Shown one piece after another: positions 7,932-18,550 of a stretch of DNA of 64,000 nucleotides. A model generated the notes under the pieces. It saw only the letters and a program-made list of their open reading frames with translations. It did no database searches and was not told where the DNA came from. Both the position numbers and the translations under genes were made by a program. Source of the DNA: CAWGAJ01 sp963820545 (GTDB lineage: Bacteria; Planctomycetota; Planctomycetia; Pirellulales; Thermoguttaceae). Positions within the stretch are counted from its first letter, which is position 1. Each line of letters opens with the position of its first letter. The DNA lies in the NCBI GenBank assembly GCA_963820545.1, contig CAWGAJ010000004.1, positions 62,001 to 126,000 on the forward strand, given 5' to 3'.

Positions 7932-9653
7932 ATGGTTAACCAAAGATCTGCAACAGCCGCCTTGATTTGCATGCTGGTGCTGGCGTGTCTCAGGCCGTCG
8001 CTGGCCGAGGAAAATCAGTCGGCAAACGAAGCCCTGGAGAGAGGCAAATCCCTGTTAGAGAAGGAAGATTTCCCCGCCGCCATTTCCGTCTTTACCGGGA
8101 TCATTAAGCTTAATCCGCAGGACGCCGAACCGTACAGATACCTAGGCGTCGCCTATACAAAAAAAGGCGATTTGGATAAAGCGATCGCTAATTTTAACCA
8201 GTCTCTGCGGCTCAACGGCAAAGAGGCCCTGACATACTGCGATCGGGGCGCGGCCCTGGCGAAAAAAGACGATTTGGAAAAAGCCCTTCAAGACTATAAC
8301 ACGGCCATCCAGCTCGATCCGATATTAATCGAAGCCTATAGCGGACGCGGTCTGGCTTTTGAAAAGAAAGGCGATCTGGAAAAGGCCATTGAAGACTATG
8401 GCGTGGCCGTCACGCTGAACCCAAAATTATGGGAAGCTTACTACAACCGCGGTCTGGCACATGCCAAAAAAGGCGATCCAGACAAAGCCCTTGCGGACTT
8501 GACGGAAGTCATCAAGCTAAATCCAAAATCCGCCGAGGCTTATTATAACCGCGGCCTGGCCCTTGACACAAAAGGCGAATTTGAACGGGCCATCGCGGAC
8601 TTCACCGAAGTTTTGGAGCTGAACCCAAAATCAGTTCAGGCCTACCACAAGCGCGCCGACGAGTACACAAAGCAAGGCGATTTTAATAAGGCCGTCTCCG
8701 ACTACAACCAAGCCCTCAATCTCGACCCGAAAAATCCCGAATTATACTCCAACCAGGGCTTCGCCTACTTAAAGAAAGGCGATATTAATAAGGGCTTCGC
8801 GGGCTTCGAGACGGCCATCAAATTAAATCCGAAATACGCCAAGGCTTACTATGGTCGGGGTATGGCCTACACGTTGACTGGCGATCTCGATAAAGCCATC
8901 GCCGAGCACAATGAAGCCGTCAGGCTCGACCCCAAAAGCTCCGAAGCGTACTATTACCGCGGTCTCGCCTTCTTGAATAAAACGGAATTAGATAAAGCCC
9001 TCAGCGACTTTGCCCAAGCCATCACGATTGATCCAAAATATACGGAAGCGTACTGCCTGCGCGGCACCGCCTATCAGAAGAAAGGCAATTTTGACAAAGC
9101 TCTCGCGGACTTTAACCAAGCCATTAAGCTGAATCCTAAATATGCCGAATCATACAAATACAAAGGCGCCGCCTACCTGGAAAAAAACGAGATCGATAAG
9201 GCGATCGAATGCTTTAACGATGGTATCCAGCTCAATCCAAAAGACGCCCTGGCGTACTTTAGTCGGGGTTTCGCCTACACGGAAAAAAAGAATTATGAGC
9301 AGGCCATCGAAGACTTAAGCGAGGCCATTAAGCTCAATTCCAAAAGTGCCCTCGCCTATTTTACGCGGGGCATGGCGTATGTGAAAAAAGGCAGTTACGA
9401 AAGGGGCATCATAGACTTTAACAGCGCCATCCGGCTTAACCCGAAAAACGCAATGGGATACTTCGGCCGGGGCTTTGCCTACGCTCATAAAGGCGATCTC
9501 GACAAAGCCATCGCGGATTTTACCGAGGCCATCCAGCGCAATGAATATTATTACGAAGCTTACTATAACCGCGGTATTGCCTATAAGAATAAGGGCGATA
9601 AGGCCAAAGCCCAAGCAGACCTCTCCAAAGCCAAGCAACTTAGACCTGACTAA
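7932..9653 (+). CDS. Exported protein with sixteen tandem TPRs
   Basis: A signal peptide (MVNQRSATAALICMLVLACL, cleavage after SLA) is followed by sixteen consecutive 34-residue tetratricopeptide repeats that fill the rest of the protein to KQLRPD. The consensus is AYYNRGLAYxKKGDLDKAI followed by LNPK. I start at the ATG at 7932 because the upstream ATG (7842) adds about 30 residues that look non-native and lie before the signal peptide. TPR superhelices bind protein partners; the partner is not evident. The repeats are close to each other, so copy number may vary between strains. No enzymatic domain is visible. Confidence 0.85.
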   Translation: MVNQRSATAALICMLVLACLRPSLAEENQSANEALERGKSLLEKEDFPAAISVFTGIIKLNPQDAEPYRYLGVAYTKKGDLDKAIANFNQSLRLNGKEALTYCDRGAALAKKDDLEKALQDYNTAIQLDPILIEAYSGRGLAFEKKGDLEKAIEDYGVAVTLNPKLWEAYYNRGLAHAKKGDPDKALADLTEVIKLNPKSAEAYYNRGLALDTKGEFERAIADFTEVLELNPKSVQAYHKRADEYTKQGDFNKAVSDYNQALNLDPKNPELYSNQGFAYLKKGDINKGFAGFETAIKLNPKYAKAYYGRGMAYTLTGDLDKAIAEHNEAVRLDPKSSEAYYYRGLAFLNKTELDKALSDFAQAITIDPKYTEAYCLRGTAYQKKGNFDKALADFNQAIKLNPKYAESYKYKGAAYLEKNEIDKAIECFNDGIQLNPKDALAYFSRGFAYTEKKNYEQAIEDLSEAIKLNSKSALAYFTRGMAYVKKGSYERGIIDFNSAIRLNPKNAMGYFGRGFAYAHKGDLDKAIADFTEAIQRNEYYYEAYYNRGIAYKNKGDKAKAQADLSKAKQLRPD

Positions 9654-9751
9654 AAATCGTAAGCTGCGGCAAACAAAAGCCGCCCCATCATCAATAATTT
9701 ATTATTCCCAGGCTCTGCGGGGAAACGTAATAAACCAGACAATTATTTTGC

Positions 9752-12700
9752 TCACTCTTCTTGGACGCCCAGTAGTTTAACCGGACCGAGCAAACCCGAC
9801 GGCATCAGCGGAGTATCCTTGGTGAGCTTGCGGATGTTAGTTTTAGTAAGTCGTTTTTCCGGCGGCTGCGACTGGTCGCCAATGATGCGATTGGGCCAGA
9901 AATTCACTACCTCGATTTCCAGGCGATTGTCTTTTGGCTTTAGCATGCCGCTTACTTCCACGCGGAATGGTGGCGCCCACAGTATGCCCAGGTCTCGCTC
10001 ATTTAGCCGCACTTTGGCCAATTCCCGCATTTCGCCCAAGTCGAGGAATACCCGGCCATCCGCCTTAACTGTCCCGGGCAAATCAAAGGTTTTCCGATAC
10101 GTTGCCGTGCCGGAGTAGAAGCGGATGCCCTCTTCCGGCCGCTGGGTCCAGCTTATAAGTTTCTCAAACTCCGCCGACTCCGGCCCGCCCCATTTGGGAT
10201 CAAACTCCACTTTCCACGAGCCTGTCAGCACGTGAATCGGTTCCAGCCGGAGCCGTTGCTCTTGGCCGTTCCGCCCAGGGGTTCTTGTAGAACCGGTTTG
10301 CGAAACACCACAAACCAGGAACCGTATGGGGGGAATTGCAGGGGCACGGTGGTTCGACCATCAGCTTGGGACCAGGCGGCGGCGGGACGGATTTCACCCG
10401 AGACAGGATCCCAGAGTTCCGGCGCCTTGCCCATCACGCGGAAGTGGCATTGCACCTCTTCAGGACGCTTCGTACGGTTGATCACAAAGTAGATATCGGT
10501 TTGACCATCTCGGCGGTGAATGTAATCGAGCGAGGTTTTGTCATCCGCGCCTTTGAACTCTAAATCCGGTTTGAGGCCATCGGCAAGCAGCACCTCGCGC
10601 GGTTTGGCCGCAAATCACACGGCCTTTGCCGAAGGAGTGTTGCTTTACGGTCTTTCCGTCGCAGTCGGCCCAGAGTTCGTCGGCCAGTTTAGCCACTTCT
10701 TTGTCCGCTTGCGGGTAGTTTACCAATCCCGTGGCTTCGGTTGGTTTCGGCCCGATGACCGTCCCGCCGGCGGCGACAAGTTCCTGCACCTTTCGCAGCA
10801 CGGGCAGCGAGATGCTGGCGCGATCCGGCAGGACCAGCACGCGGTAGCTCATACCGCTAGGCAGCGTGAAGCGCCCGTCGCTCACGTTCATAGTGGTCAG
10901 GATCGTCTCTTCCGTAACAACGTCGTAGTCGTAGCCCGGCAGCACGCGCGCGGGATCGGAGCTTTTCAGTTGCGCGAAGTTCGGTACGTGGTCGCCGTAA
11001 TAGTAACAGGCGTCGGCCACGAACAGCCCCTGCTGGAGCATGAACTGGCAGCGGTTGATGTAAGCAAAAAACGCCGCGGACATGGGCCACCAGGTGGTGT
11101 TGGGATTTAAGTGCGTGCCGGCGAAATATTGCTGTCCCGGTATGCCCATTGCTTCCGGCGAACAGACAAAGGCGTGCCACACCAGCACATTCATGCCCTC
11201 GCAGGCCGCGTAATCGAACGCCGGTTTCAGGTTGTCCCACAAGGTTTCCTGCCAGTGCAGGCCGATGGTGGTAAAGCCCTCGGCGAACACCAGGGGGCGT
11301 CCGTAGGTGTGCGCCGCCGAGGCGGGCTGCTTGACGAAAAACCGGTTTGGCTCGCCGATGCGATGCTGCGGCGACCAGGCCCAGAATTCCGACATGGGCA
11401 CGTCGTTGTACCCTAGGCAGCGCTGGGCGTCGATGGGCACCGCGTGCGGGCCGCCCGACTCGGGATGAATCAGCAACCCATGTTTGTGGGCGCCTTCGCG
11501 GAACAGTCGATAGTGATTGTCAATCGTCAACTCGCCCACGGTCTTGCGGAAGTCGTGGAGGAACCGGTTGCTCGACTGACGATCATCAATGATGCGGCCG
11601 GCAATTACCGGCAGATACGGCAGCAAATCGTAGCCCTTGCGCTTGCGAAACTCCTCGCGTAGCGTGGGCGTCCAGGTGAGCGCTTCCACTTCCCAACTGT
11701 CCGTATGCAGATACTTCAGCACTTTACCGGCGAGTGGACCGGCGTCGGCGATCAAGGGTTCGACCACCTGGTCCCAATAAAACTTGAAGGCTTCCGCGTC
11801 AATCGGATCAATCGCATAGCCCTTCCAGCCGTCGCTGCACGTGGCGACCCGGCAATGATCGTTCAACGTATAACCAAAACGCAGGATTTCCCAGTTTCCT
11901 TCGGGTACGTCCCAGGTCAATACGCCGTTCTCTTTGTTGAAATTGTTCGTCAAATCGACTACCTCCGCGGCCTTGGCGTCCTCCTCGCCCGCTTCGGCGG
12001 GAAATTCCTGTAATAAAGGCGTGGTATCCGGCGCGGAAAAGTTTAATGCTTTAAGCATTGCCTTATACTCATAATTCTGTAGCGGTCGGCGCACTGCGCA
12101 TTCCGCCGGGCCACGATTGCTCCGGTCCGTTTAGCTTCACCTCGGCCACCTGGACGTTGCGCGGCGATTGCGCGTTGCGCGGATCAAAGGAGTTAAACAC
12201 GACCACGCGGAACGCCCGGCCGCGCACTGCGTTAAATTTCACTGTGGTCGGATCTTTTTGCGTGCCGGTGAATTTTTTGATCGACTTGAATGTATTGCCG
12301 TCGTCGGATACCTGCACCTCGCCTTCGCGCGGCCCATAATCCGGCCGCGGCTGAATGATGATTTCACTGACGGCGATCGGCTCGCTGAAGTCGAACTGCA
12401 ACCACTCGGGCTTCTCTTTCGACGGACCCTCTCCCGGCTCGGTGCCGTTGGAAACCCAAAAGGTTTCACTATCGCTGTCAAACGCCTTCTCAGGAGGATA
12501 ATCCTCCTGCGAGGAACTTGCCTTCACGCCCGTGAACACATTCTTACCCGGGATCCCTGGTTTCACGCGATAAGCCAAGACAAAAAGATCGCCGTAAAGC
12601 TCGGGTTTGTGCTGGGGCTTGGGCAAAGGTTTTTCGAGCTGTGCCGGTCCTTGCACGCGCAATTCCGACCACACCAGTTTTTTTGGCGCTTGTTCGGGCT

Positions 12701-13130
12701 TGATCATTGGTCCACCGAGATTCCAGCCGCTCTGGATGTTCAGGCTCATTTCCAGGCCGAGGCGGTCGGCCTCGCGCAAACAATGCTTGTACACTTCGCG
12801 CCATTCAGGCGTTGAGAACGTAAGCCCCTGAGGCGCCTGATCGTTGCCCCACCACGGTTCGTCGCCGGCGTCCATGATCACCGCGCCGCCGAATCCCTTG
12901 GCTTTCATCTCCTCGAGGTCGCGTGTGACGGATTCTTTGGTTACGTTGCCGTTAAGCCACCACCAATAAGCCCGCAGTCGGGCGTTGGTGGGAGGATTGG
13001 CCCAGCCTTGTTCCAGGTTGTCCTCCGCAAGTACGTGGGAAATAAAGAGAGATAATAACAGCGTTATCACGCAAGGCAAAAGGCAGGTCTGTATTTTACG
13101 CGGCATGAGAAAAAATTGTGGGCGTTTCAT
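9752..13130 (-). CDS. Secreted GH106-type alpha-L-rhamnosidase-like glycosidase (three frameshifts)
   Basis: A signal peptide (LLPCVITLLLSLFISHVLA) precedes WANPPTNARLRAYWWWLNG and DLEEMKAKGFGGAVIMDAG, typical of GH106. An F5/8-type (discoidin) segment with AFDSDSETFWVSNG follows, then the catalytic barrel (LHTDSWEVEALTWTP, VFAEGFTTIG) and a C-terminal GH2-like jelly roll (GSWKVEFDPKWGG, LNERDLGILWAPPF). About 1125 residues in all. The frame breaks near 12085 and 10600 (each fits loss of one GC from a GCGCGC run) and near 10270 (one C lost); every time the next frame continues the same protein. The family acts on rhamnose-containing polysaccharides; the true substrate is unknown. Confidence 0.8.
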
Positions 13131-13193
13131 TTGTAGGGTTCTCCGTTTAATAACAAAAGTCTAGCAGCATTATGCGATATAAGAGCCAAAATA

Positions 13194-14180
13194 TCAATCC
13201 AGCCATTTGGCTACATCCTTGGCCCAATAAGTGAGGATGATACTTGCCCCTGCGCGGCGGATTGCCGTCAGACATTCCAGGGCGATAGCCTGCTCATCGA
13301 GCCAGCCTCTTTGGGCGGCGGCCTTGACCATGCTGAATTCGCCCGACACGTTATACGCCGCCAAGGGCACGCCGGGAAAACGATCCTTGGCCTGGCGAAT
13401 AATGTCCAGATAGGCCAGCGCCGGCTTGACCATCACGATGTCGGCCCCTTCGGCCAGATCGAGTTCTATTTCCCTGAGCGCCTGGCCCGCGGCAGCGGCC
13501 GGATCCATCTGATATCCACGCCGGTTGCCGAACTGCGGGGCGCTTTCGGCGGCCTCGCGGAAGGGGCCGTAAAAAGCGCTGGCGTACTTGGCCGCGTAAC
13601 TCATGATCGGCAGGTGGGAAAATCCCGCCGCATCGAGGGCCTGCCGGATCGCGCCCACCATGCCGTCGATCATGCCCGACGGGGCCACCATCTCGGCGCC
13701 TGCCCGGGCGTGAGCCAAGGCCTGCTGTGCCAGGAGCTTCAATGTAGCGTCGTTGTCCACATCGAGCCGGCCGGTCCCCTGACTGATCACTCCGCAATGG
13801 CCGTGGTCGGTATATTCACAAAAGCAGACGTCGGTGATGATGAGGAAATCCCGGGCAACCCGTTTCGCAGCACGGACTGCCTGGGGAATGATCCCCGCAT
13901 CGGAAATCGCCTCACTGCCGGCGGCGTCTTTTTTTTCGGGAATGCCGAACAGGATCACGCCGCCCAGGCCCAGTTCCACGGCCTGCGAGACTTCGTCGGC
14001 GAGCATGTCGGGCGAAAGCTGATAATTGCCCGGCATGGTGGCAATCTCCTTTCGTAGTCCTTGCCCTGGCCGAACAAATAAAGGAAGAATCAAGTTGGCC
14101 GGCGAAAGCCGCGTTTCCTTTACGAGCTCGCGCACCGCAGGATGATAACGAAGCCGCCGCAACTGTGTGGTAGGGAACAT
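13194..14180 (-). CDS. hemB: Delta-aminolevulinic acid dehydratase (porphobilinogen synthase)
   Basis: 328 residues, normal for HemB. The zinc-binding signature DVCFCEYTDHGHCG gives Cys119, Cys121 and Cys129, so this is a zinc-type enzyme. The Schiff-base lysines are Lys198 (MSYAAKYAS) and Lys252 (MVKPALAY). It condenses two 5-aminolevulinates to porphobilinogen, the first common tetrapyrrole step, upstream of both haem and the corrin pathway served by cobL at 1124. It stands alone on the minus strand; the following gene is a protein kinase in the same direction with a 90-base gap. Frame intact. Confidence 0.97.
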   Translation of the reverse strand: MFPTTQLRRLRYHPAVRELVKETRLSPANLILPLFVRPGQGLRKEIATMPGNYQLSPDMLADEVSQAVELGLGGVILFGIPEKKDAAGSEAISDAGIIPQAVRAAKRVARDFLIITDVCFCEYTDHGHCGVISQGTGRLDVDNDATLKLLAQQALAHARAGAEMVAPSGMIDGMVGAIRQALDAAGFSHLPIMSYAAKYASAFYGPFREAAESAPQFGNRRGYQMDPAAAAGQALREIELDLAEGADIVMVKPALAYLDIIRQAKDRFPGVPLAAYNVSGEFSMVKAAAQRGWLDEQAIALECLTAIRRAGASIILTYWAKDVAKWLD

Positions 14181-14269
14181 AAATATTATGATGAATTGGG
14201 TGAGTGATTTTGTTTATGGGAGATTATCGTTGATTTTTGCTTTATCGACGGGATTTTTTTCTTCCTTGT

Positions 14270-16095
14270 TTACAGGGAATTTATCCAGGGCCGTTTGGCG
14301 CGGCGCACGGCCTCGGCGGCCCAGGGTTTGTCGGCGTACAGTTCGACCGCCGCGCGATACATGGACTCCGCGCGTTGCGGATCGGTAGTTGCAAGTCTAT
14401 CAGCCTCATCGAGCCGCTGCCCGATGATCTTCAGTTGTTCGGGGGCGTGTTTCCCCACTTCTTGTTTTAACTGATCCAAGCGGCGGCGCGCCAGCACAAG
14501 GCAGTCTCCCACCGGCTCGGCCGTTTCGGAATTATACTGATACAGGTCAAGCAAGGCCTGGAGCTTGGCAATACATCGCTCCGGGCTGAGTTTTTCATAG
14601 CTGATGGCTTCCAGATACGCGCGTTCCACGGGCAACGTGCTCTCGGCGCCGGCCAATCCTTTGACGCGACGGTCGAAATTGAGTTCACGCCGGTAAAGGT
14701 CGATTTCCCGTTGGTAATTGCGGAGCTTGAAAGCGCGGGGGTCCTTGGGGAATTGTTGTAAAAAACTGTTAATATCATCTTCCGCCCGGCGCAGCGATTC
14801 GATCGATTCATCCTTGGTCTCCGCGGCAATCCGCTTGTAAAGCGCATCGGCCGAAAGCGGCTGGAGGAAGTACCAGACGCTCAATCCCACCATCAGCAGT
14901 CCCGCTGCCAGCGCCCACGTTTGCAGCGAGATCATCGCGGGCCTGGGTTCTTCGACTTCTTCCTTGCCCAGTTCTGCCTCGCTCACGACCACGAAGCGGT
15001 CTGTGGTTTTGGTCGGGATGTCGGCGGGTTTTTCGAGCGGGACAAAGGCCGCCGCAGCTTGGTTCGCGGCCAGCGCATCAGACGCGGATTTTTGATCGGC
15101 GCCGCCGCCGGCTGGTGCGGAGGCAAGATCTGCGTATCGGGCAGCTCTGCTTCTGTAAGGGAAGCATTTTCGCCCGCTGGCGATGCAGTTGCCGTTTTCT
15201 CCGTTCCGGGCGTTTCGTGGTCAGAGGGCTCCGCAAAATAATAAGATCCATCGGCATCGACTGTATCAGAGGGTGTGGACATGGCATGTTGCATGGCCTC
15301 GAGACATCGACCGAGAATCGCCGCGTTGGAAATTCGCCGGTCGGGGTCCTTTTCCAGCAATTGGAGAATTATCCGTTGGAGTTCTTCCGGGATGTCGTCG
15401 TTATATTGGCGCAGAGGCTCGGGTGTTTCGAACTGCTGTTTATAAAGAACTTCGCCCAGCGACTTGCCGCGAAAAACCGGCCGCTGCGCCAAAAGCACGT
15501 ACATCACAGCGCCCAGACTGTAGAGATCGGCCCGGTGGTCGACAGTCTTGCCCGCCGCCTGCTCCGGTGCCATGTATTCAGCAGTGCCTAGGACCGAACC
15601 GGCACTGGTAAGCCGGGTATTGCCGAACAGGCGGGCAATGCCGAAATCGGAAAGTTTTATTTGCCCATTGGCGGCTAAAAGCAAGTTGCCCGGTTTGATG
15701 TCGCGGTGGATCACGCCGCGATCGTGGGCGTGACGCAGTGCCCGGCAGATCTCGATGACCATCCGCACTACTTCCCGCCAATCAAAACGCCGGCCGCGGC
15801 CCAGTTCTTCCTCCAGGCTATTGCCGTCGATCAGCTCCATGGCGTAAAAAAGATGGCTCTCCTGTTCGCCAAAACCGAACAGCTTGACGATATTCGGGTG
15901 GTTTAATTTGCGGAGGGTTTCGATTTCGGCTTCAAAGCGATCCCGAAAGCCTTCTTCCTGCGCCAGCGCCGCCGAGAGCAGTTTAACCGCGGCGGGTTCG
16001 CCCGTTTCCAGATTGACCCCTGCGTAGACGGTTCCCATGCCGCCTCGCCCCAGCTTCCCCACGATCTGATATGGTCCCAGCCGTTCGATTTGCAT
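14270..16095 (-). CDS. Membrane-anchored Hanks-type Ser/Thr protein kinase (frameshifted)
   Basis: The kinase domain occupies about residues 8-275: glycine loop LGRGGMGTVY, ATP-binding Lys38 in AAVKLL, catalytic HRDIKPGNLLL, DFGIAR and a GTAEYMAPEQ activation-segment end. A Pro/Thr/Glu-rich linker follows. Near 15100 one base is missing; the next frame continues the linker (DRFVVVSEAELGKEEVEE), then a transmembrane segment (LQTWALAAGLLMVGLSVWYF) and an extracytoplasmic helical domain of about 180 residues. This cytoplasmic kinase, one TM helix, external sensor layout is common in Planctomycetota. Treated as one gene of about 608 residues. Confidence 0.85.
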
Positions 16096-16222
16096 GGAAA
16101 AATTCCTGCTACAATGGATATTACCATCCTATCACGCCAGGTCGTAAACGGCCAGTGGCAAGAACAATCTAGCTTTCCTTCCCTGACCAACGATGAAAAC
16201 GCGGATATAATTATTTTATAGA

Positions 16223-16327
16223 ACCCGACCACCGGTCGCGGCTTTATGTTTTTATAATTACTCGTTCCCACGCTCCGGCGTGGGAACGTCAGCGGCAATT
16301 GGGTTCCCACGCGGGAGCGCGGGAACC
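16223..16327. repeat. Intergenic palindromes before truB
   Basis: A partial GGTCGCGGCTTTAT repeat arm (16223-16246) is followed by two hairpins, one with arms CGTTCCCACGC/GCGTGGGAACG (about 16262-16289) and one with GTTCCCACGC/GCGCGGGAAC (about 16301-16325). The second ends about 20 bases before the truB start and could influence its translation. Confidence 0.6.
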
Positions 16328-16348
16328 AGGATAATATTTTCAGAATCC

Positions 16349-17233
16349 ATGAAATTATCGGGCATCCTGAACCTCAACAAACCCGTGGGCATGACCTCGC
16401 GCCGGGTGGTGGATATAGTGCAACGTCTGGTCCGGCCCGCCAAGGTCGGCCATGCCGGCACGCTCGATCCGCTGGCCTCCGGCGTGCTGATCGTTAGCGT
16501 GGGCGCGGCAACCCGATTAATTCAATACGTGCAGCGCATGCCAAAGTCTTATATTGGCACGTTCCTCTTGGGCCGGCAAAGCGACACGGAGGATATCGAA
16601 GGCCAAGTTGTCGCATTGTCCCTTGCGCCCGTGCCTTCGTATGAGGAAATTCAACGGGCGGCGGAGCGTTTCACCGGCACGGTGCTGCAACGGCCGCCGG
16701 CGTTTTCGGCGCTAAAGGTCCAGGGCCGTCGCGCCTATAAACTTGCACGGAAAGGGGAACAAATCGACTTGCAACCTCGGCCGGTTACCATCCATCGCAT
16801 CGCCGTGCGCTGCTACGAGTATCCTGAATTGGTGCTGGAAGTGGATTGCGGCGGCGGAACCTACGTCCGCTCGTTGGGCCGCGATCTGGCCGAATCGCTG
16901 GGCACCGCTGCCGTGATGTCGGCCCTAATGCGGACCGCGATCGGCAACTTCCGCTTAGACGAGGCGCAAGATCCCAGAGAATTGACGAGCGAAATCGTCT
17001 CCGGCCATTTGCTCCCTATGCTTTGCGCCGTGGAACATCTGCCCCGGACGCAACTTTCCGGCGAGGAAATCGCTTGCATTCATCGCGGCCAAGCGATAAC
17101 AAAAAAGTATATTGATGCCGATGCCGCTGAACTGGCCGCGGTTGATATGGATGGAAAACTGGTGGCGATTCTCGGCCGTTCAGACGGCAAATCGCTGCAT
17201 CCCATAAGGAATTTATTCTGTGGAGTTGATTAA
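16349..17233 (+). CDS. truB: tRNA pseudouridine(55) synthase
   Basis: The protein starts MKLSGILNLNKPVGMTS. The catalytic aspartate is Asp40 in GHAGTLDPLASGVL. RPPAFSALKVQGRRAYKLAR and GTYVRSLGRDL are further TruB motifs. It converts U55 of the tRNA T-loop to pseudouridine. I use the ATG at 16349 because upstream in-frame sequence derives from the palindromic repeats. Total about 294 residues, with a C-terminal PUA-like part. The YkgJ-type gene follows 9 bases downstream, so the two may be cotranscribed. Confidence 0.95.
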   Translation: MKLSGILNLNKPVGMTSRRVVDIVQRLVRPAKVGHAGTLDPLASGVLIVSVGAATRLIQYVQRMPKSYIGTFLLGRQSDTEDIEGQVVALSLAPVPSYEEIQRAAERFTGTVLQRPPAFSALKVQGRRAYKLARKGEQIDLQPRPVTIHRIAVRCYEYPELVLEVDCGGGTYVRSLGRDLAESLGTAAVMSALMRTAIGNFRLDEAQDPRELTSEIVSGHLLPMLCAVEHLPRTQLSGEEIACIHRGQAITKKYIDADAAELAAVDMDGKLVAILGRSDGKSLHPIRNLFCGVD

Positions 17234-17242
17234 TATATCACC

Positions 17243-18493
17243 ATGACTTTGCCTATCCGCACGCTGCCAATTAACGAACGCTGGGACTGCCACAGTTGCG
17301 GATTTTGTTGCCGCAGCACAAAGTTTAAACTCAGCGACGACGATCTAAAAAAACTCCGCGAGCAACATTGGGAACAACATCCCGAGTTCCGCGGCGTGCC
17401 GATCGTCACCCGGCATGGTTGGCTGCGCAAGTATTATCAACTAGGCAAAGAACCTGACGGCGCATGCATTTTTCTTACCGAGGATAACCTCTGCCGCATC
17501 CATCGCGATCGGGGCGAGGCGGCCAAACCGCTGTTTTGCCGGTTGTTCCCCTTTCAATTGGTGCCGCTGGAAAAATTCGCCTATGTCACTTTACGACAAT
17601 ATTGTCCTTCGGCGGTGGCCGACAACGGCCGGCCGCTTGAGGAACATCTCCAGTACGTCGCACAATTGGCCGAGGAAGGCAAATTGGCGGCTAAACCGAT
17701 TACACTTCCCGCGATTATACCCGGCAGCCGGCGCACCTGGGACGATTTGCTAATGGTCGCAGCAGCCCTGGATCGGCTCATGCTCGATGTACGTTATCCC
17801 GTGGTCCGGCGCTTGGTGCATGGTTTGCAATTCTGCAATTTACTGGAGCAGAGCCGACTAAATCGGATTCCCAGCGATGAACTTATTCCCTTGCTCGATA
17901 AGCTGGCAGCCACGGCAACGTCGGAAAGAAACGAAGAGTTTTTCACCCGACCGCGGCCACCGGAAAGGGCTGCACGTGTGTTGTTCCGACAAATCTTGTT
18001 TGTGTACCTGCGATTGCATCCCAACTACCACGCTGGCCATTCTTGGGGCGAGCGCTGGCGCCTGATTTGCGGCGCCATGAACTTCGCCCGGGGCAAAGGT
18101 CAGCTTAAGTTTATCGAGAATAATTTTCCCGCCGCGACTTTCGAAACCCTGGAGCAACCCCTGGGCCAACTCGATCCAGAACTGCTTCGCCCGCTAGATA
18201 GATTCTTCGAAAAGGCCACGGGCGCAAGGCAGTATCTCTTGCTGGGCGATACATCCTGGACTTTGCTCGACTGTTTTCGCGCCATGGCTGTTTCCCATGC
18301 CGTGGCCTTATGGCTACTGCGCTTGACCTGCGGCAACCGACCTCCGATCTTGGAAGATATTTTCAAGGTGGTCAGAACCATCGATCGCGGCCAAGGCTAT
18401 GATCCCTTACTCAGCGGGAGTCATCAACGGCGCATTGCCTCGCTGAACCGGCTGGGCGAATTATCGCGAATCCTGGCCTGGTACGCGCGATAA
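17243..18493 (+). CDS. YkgJ-family cysteine cluster protein
   Basis: 416 residues. The N-terminus has WDCHSCGFCCR (Cys16, 19, 22, 23), followed by CIFLTEDNLCRIH and LFCRLFPF, the cysteine pattern of the YkgJ/CxxCxxCC family thought to bind zinc or an iron-sulfur cluster. The C-terminal 250 residues are helical, without a recognised domain. The family has no settled biochemical role. The position directly after truB suggests cotranscription but gives no functional clue. Confidence 0.85.
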   Translation: MTLPIRTLPINERWDCHSCGFCCRSTKFKLSDDDLKKLREQHWEQHPEFRGVPIVTRHGWLRKYYQLGKEPDGACIFLTEDNLCRIHRDRGEAAKPLFCRLFPFQLVPLEKFAYVTLRQYCPSAVADNGRPLEEHLQYVAQLAEEGKLAAKPITLPAIIPGSRRTWDDLLMVAAALDRLMLDVRYPVVRRLVHGLQFCNLLEQSRLNRIPSDELIPLLDKLAATATSERNEEFFTRPRPPERAARVLFRQILFVYLRLHPNYHAGHSWGERWRLICGAMNFARGKGQLKFIENNFPAATFETLEQPLGQLDPELLRPLDRFFEKATGARQYLLLGDTSWTLLDCFRAMAVSHAVALWLLRLTCGNRPPILEDIFKVVRTIDRGQGYDPLLSGSHQRRIASLNRLGELSRILAWYAR

Positions 18494-18520
18494 GCATTGG
18501 TTTACTCTTGTTTTTAATTT

Positions 18521-18550
18521 AAGCCCATGGGTTACAACCCGTGGGCTTAT
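18521..18550. repeat. Hairpin AAGCCCATGGGTT/AACCCGTGGGCTT between convergent genes
   Basis: A near-perfect inverted repeat with a 2-4 base loop lies between the YkgJ gene and the minus-strand aconitase, overlapping the aconitase stop. There is no clear T-tract in either direction, so it may be a dispersed repeat rather than an intrinsic terminator. Confidence 0.55.

Noticed and set aside
9315..9638. Long minus-strand ORF inside the TPR gene
   Set aside because: Antisense shadow of the repeat codons.
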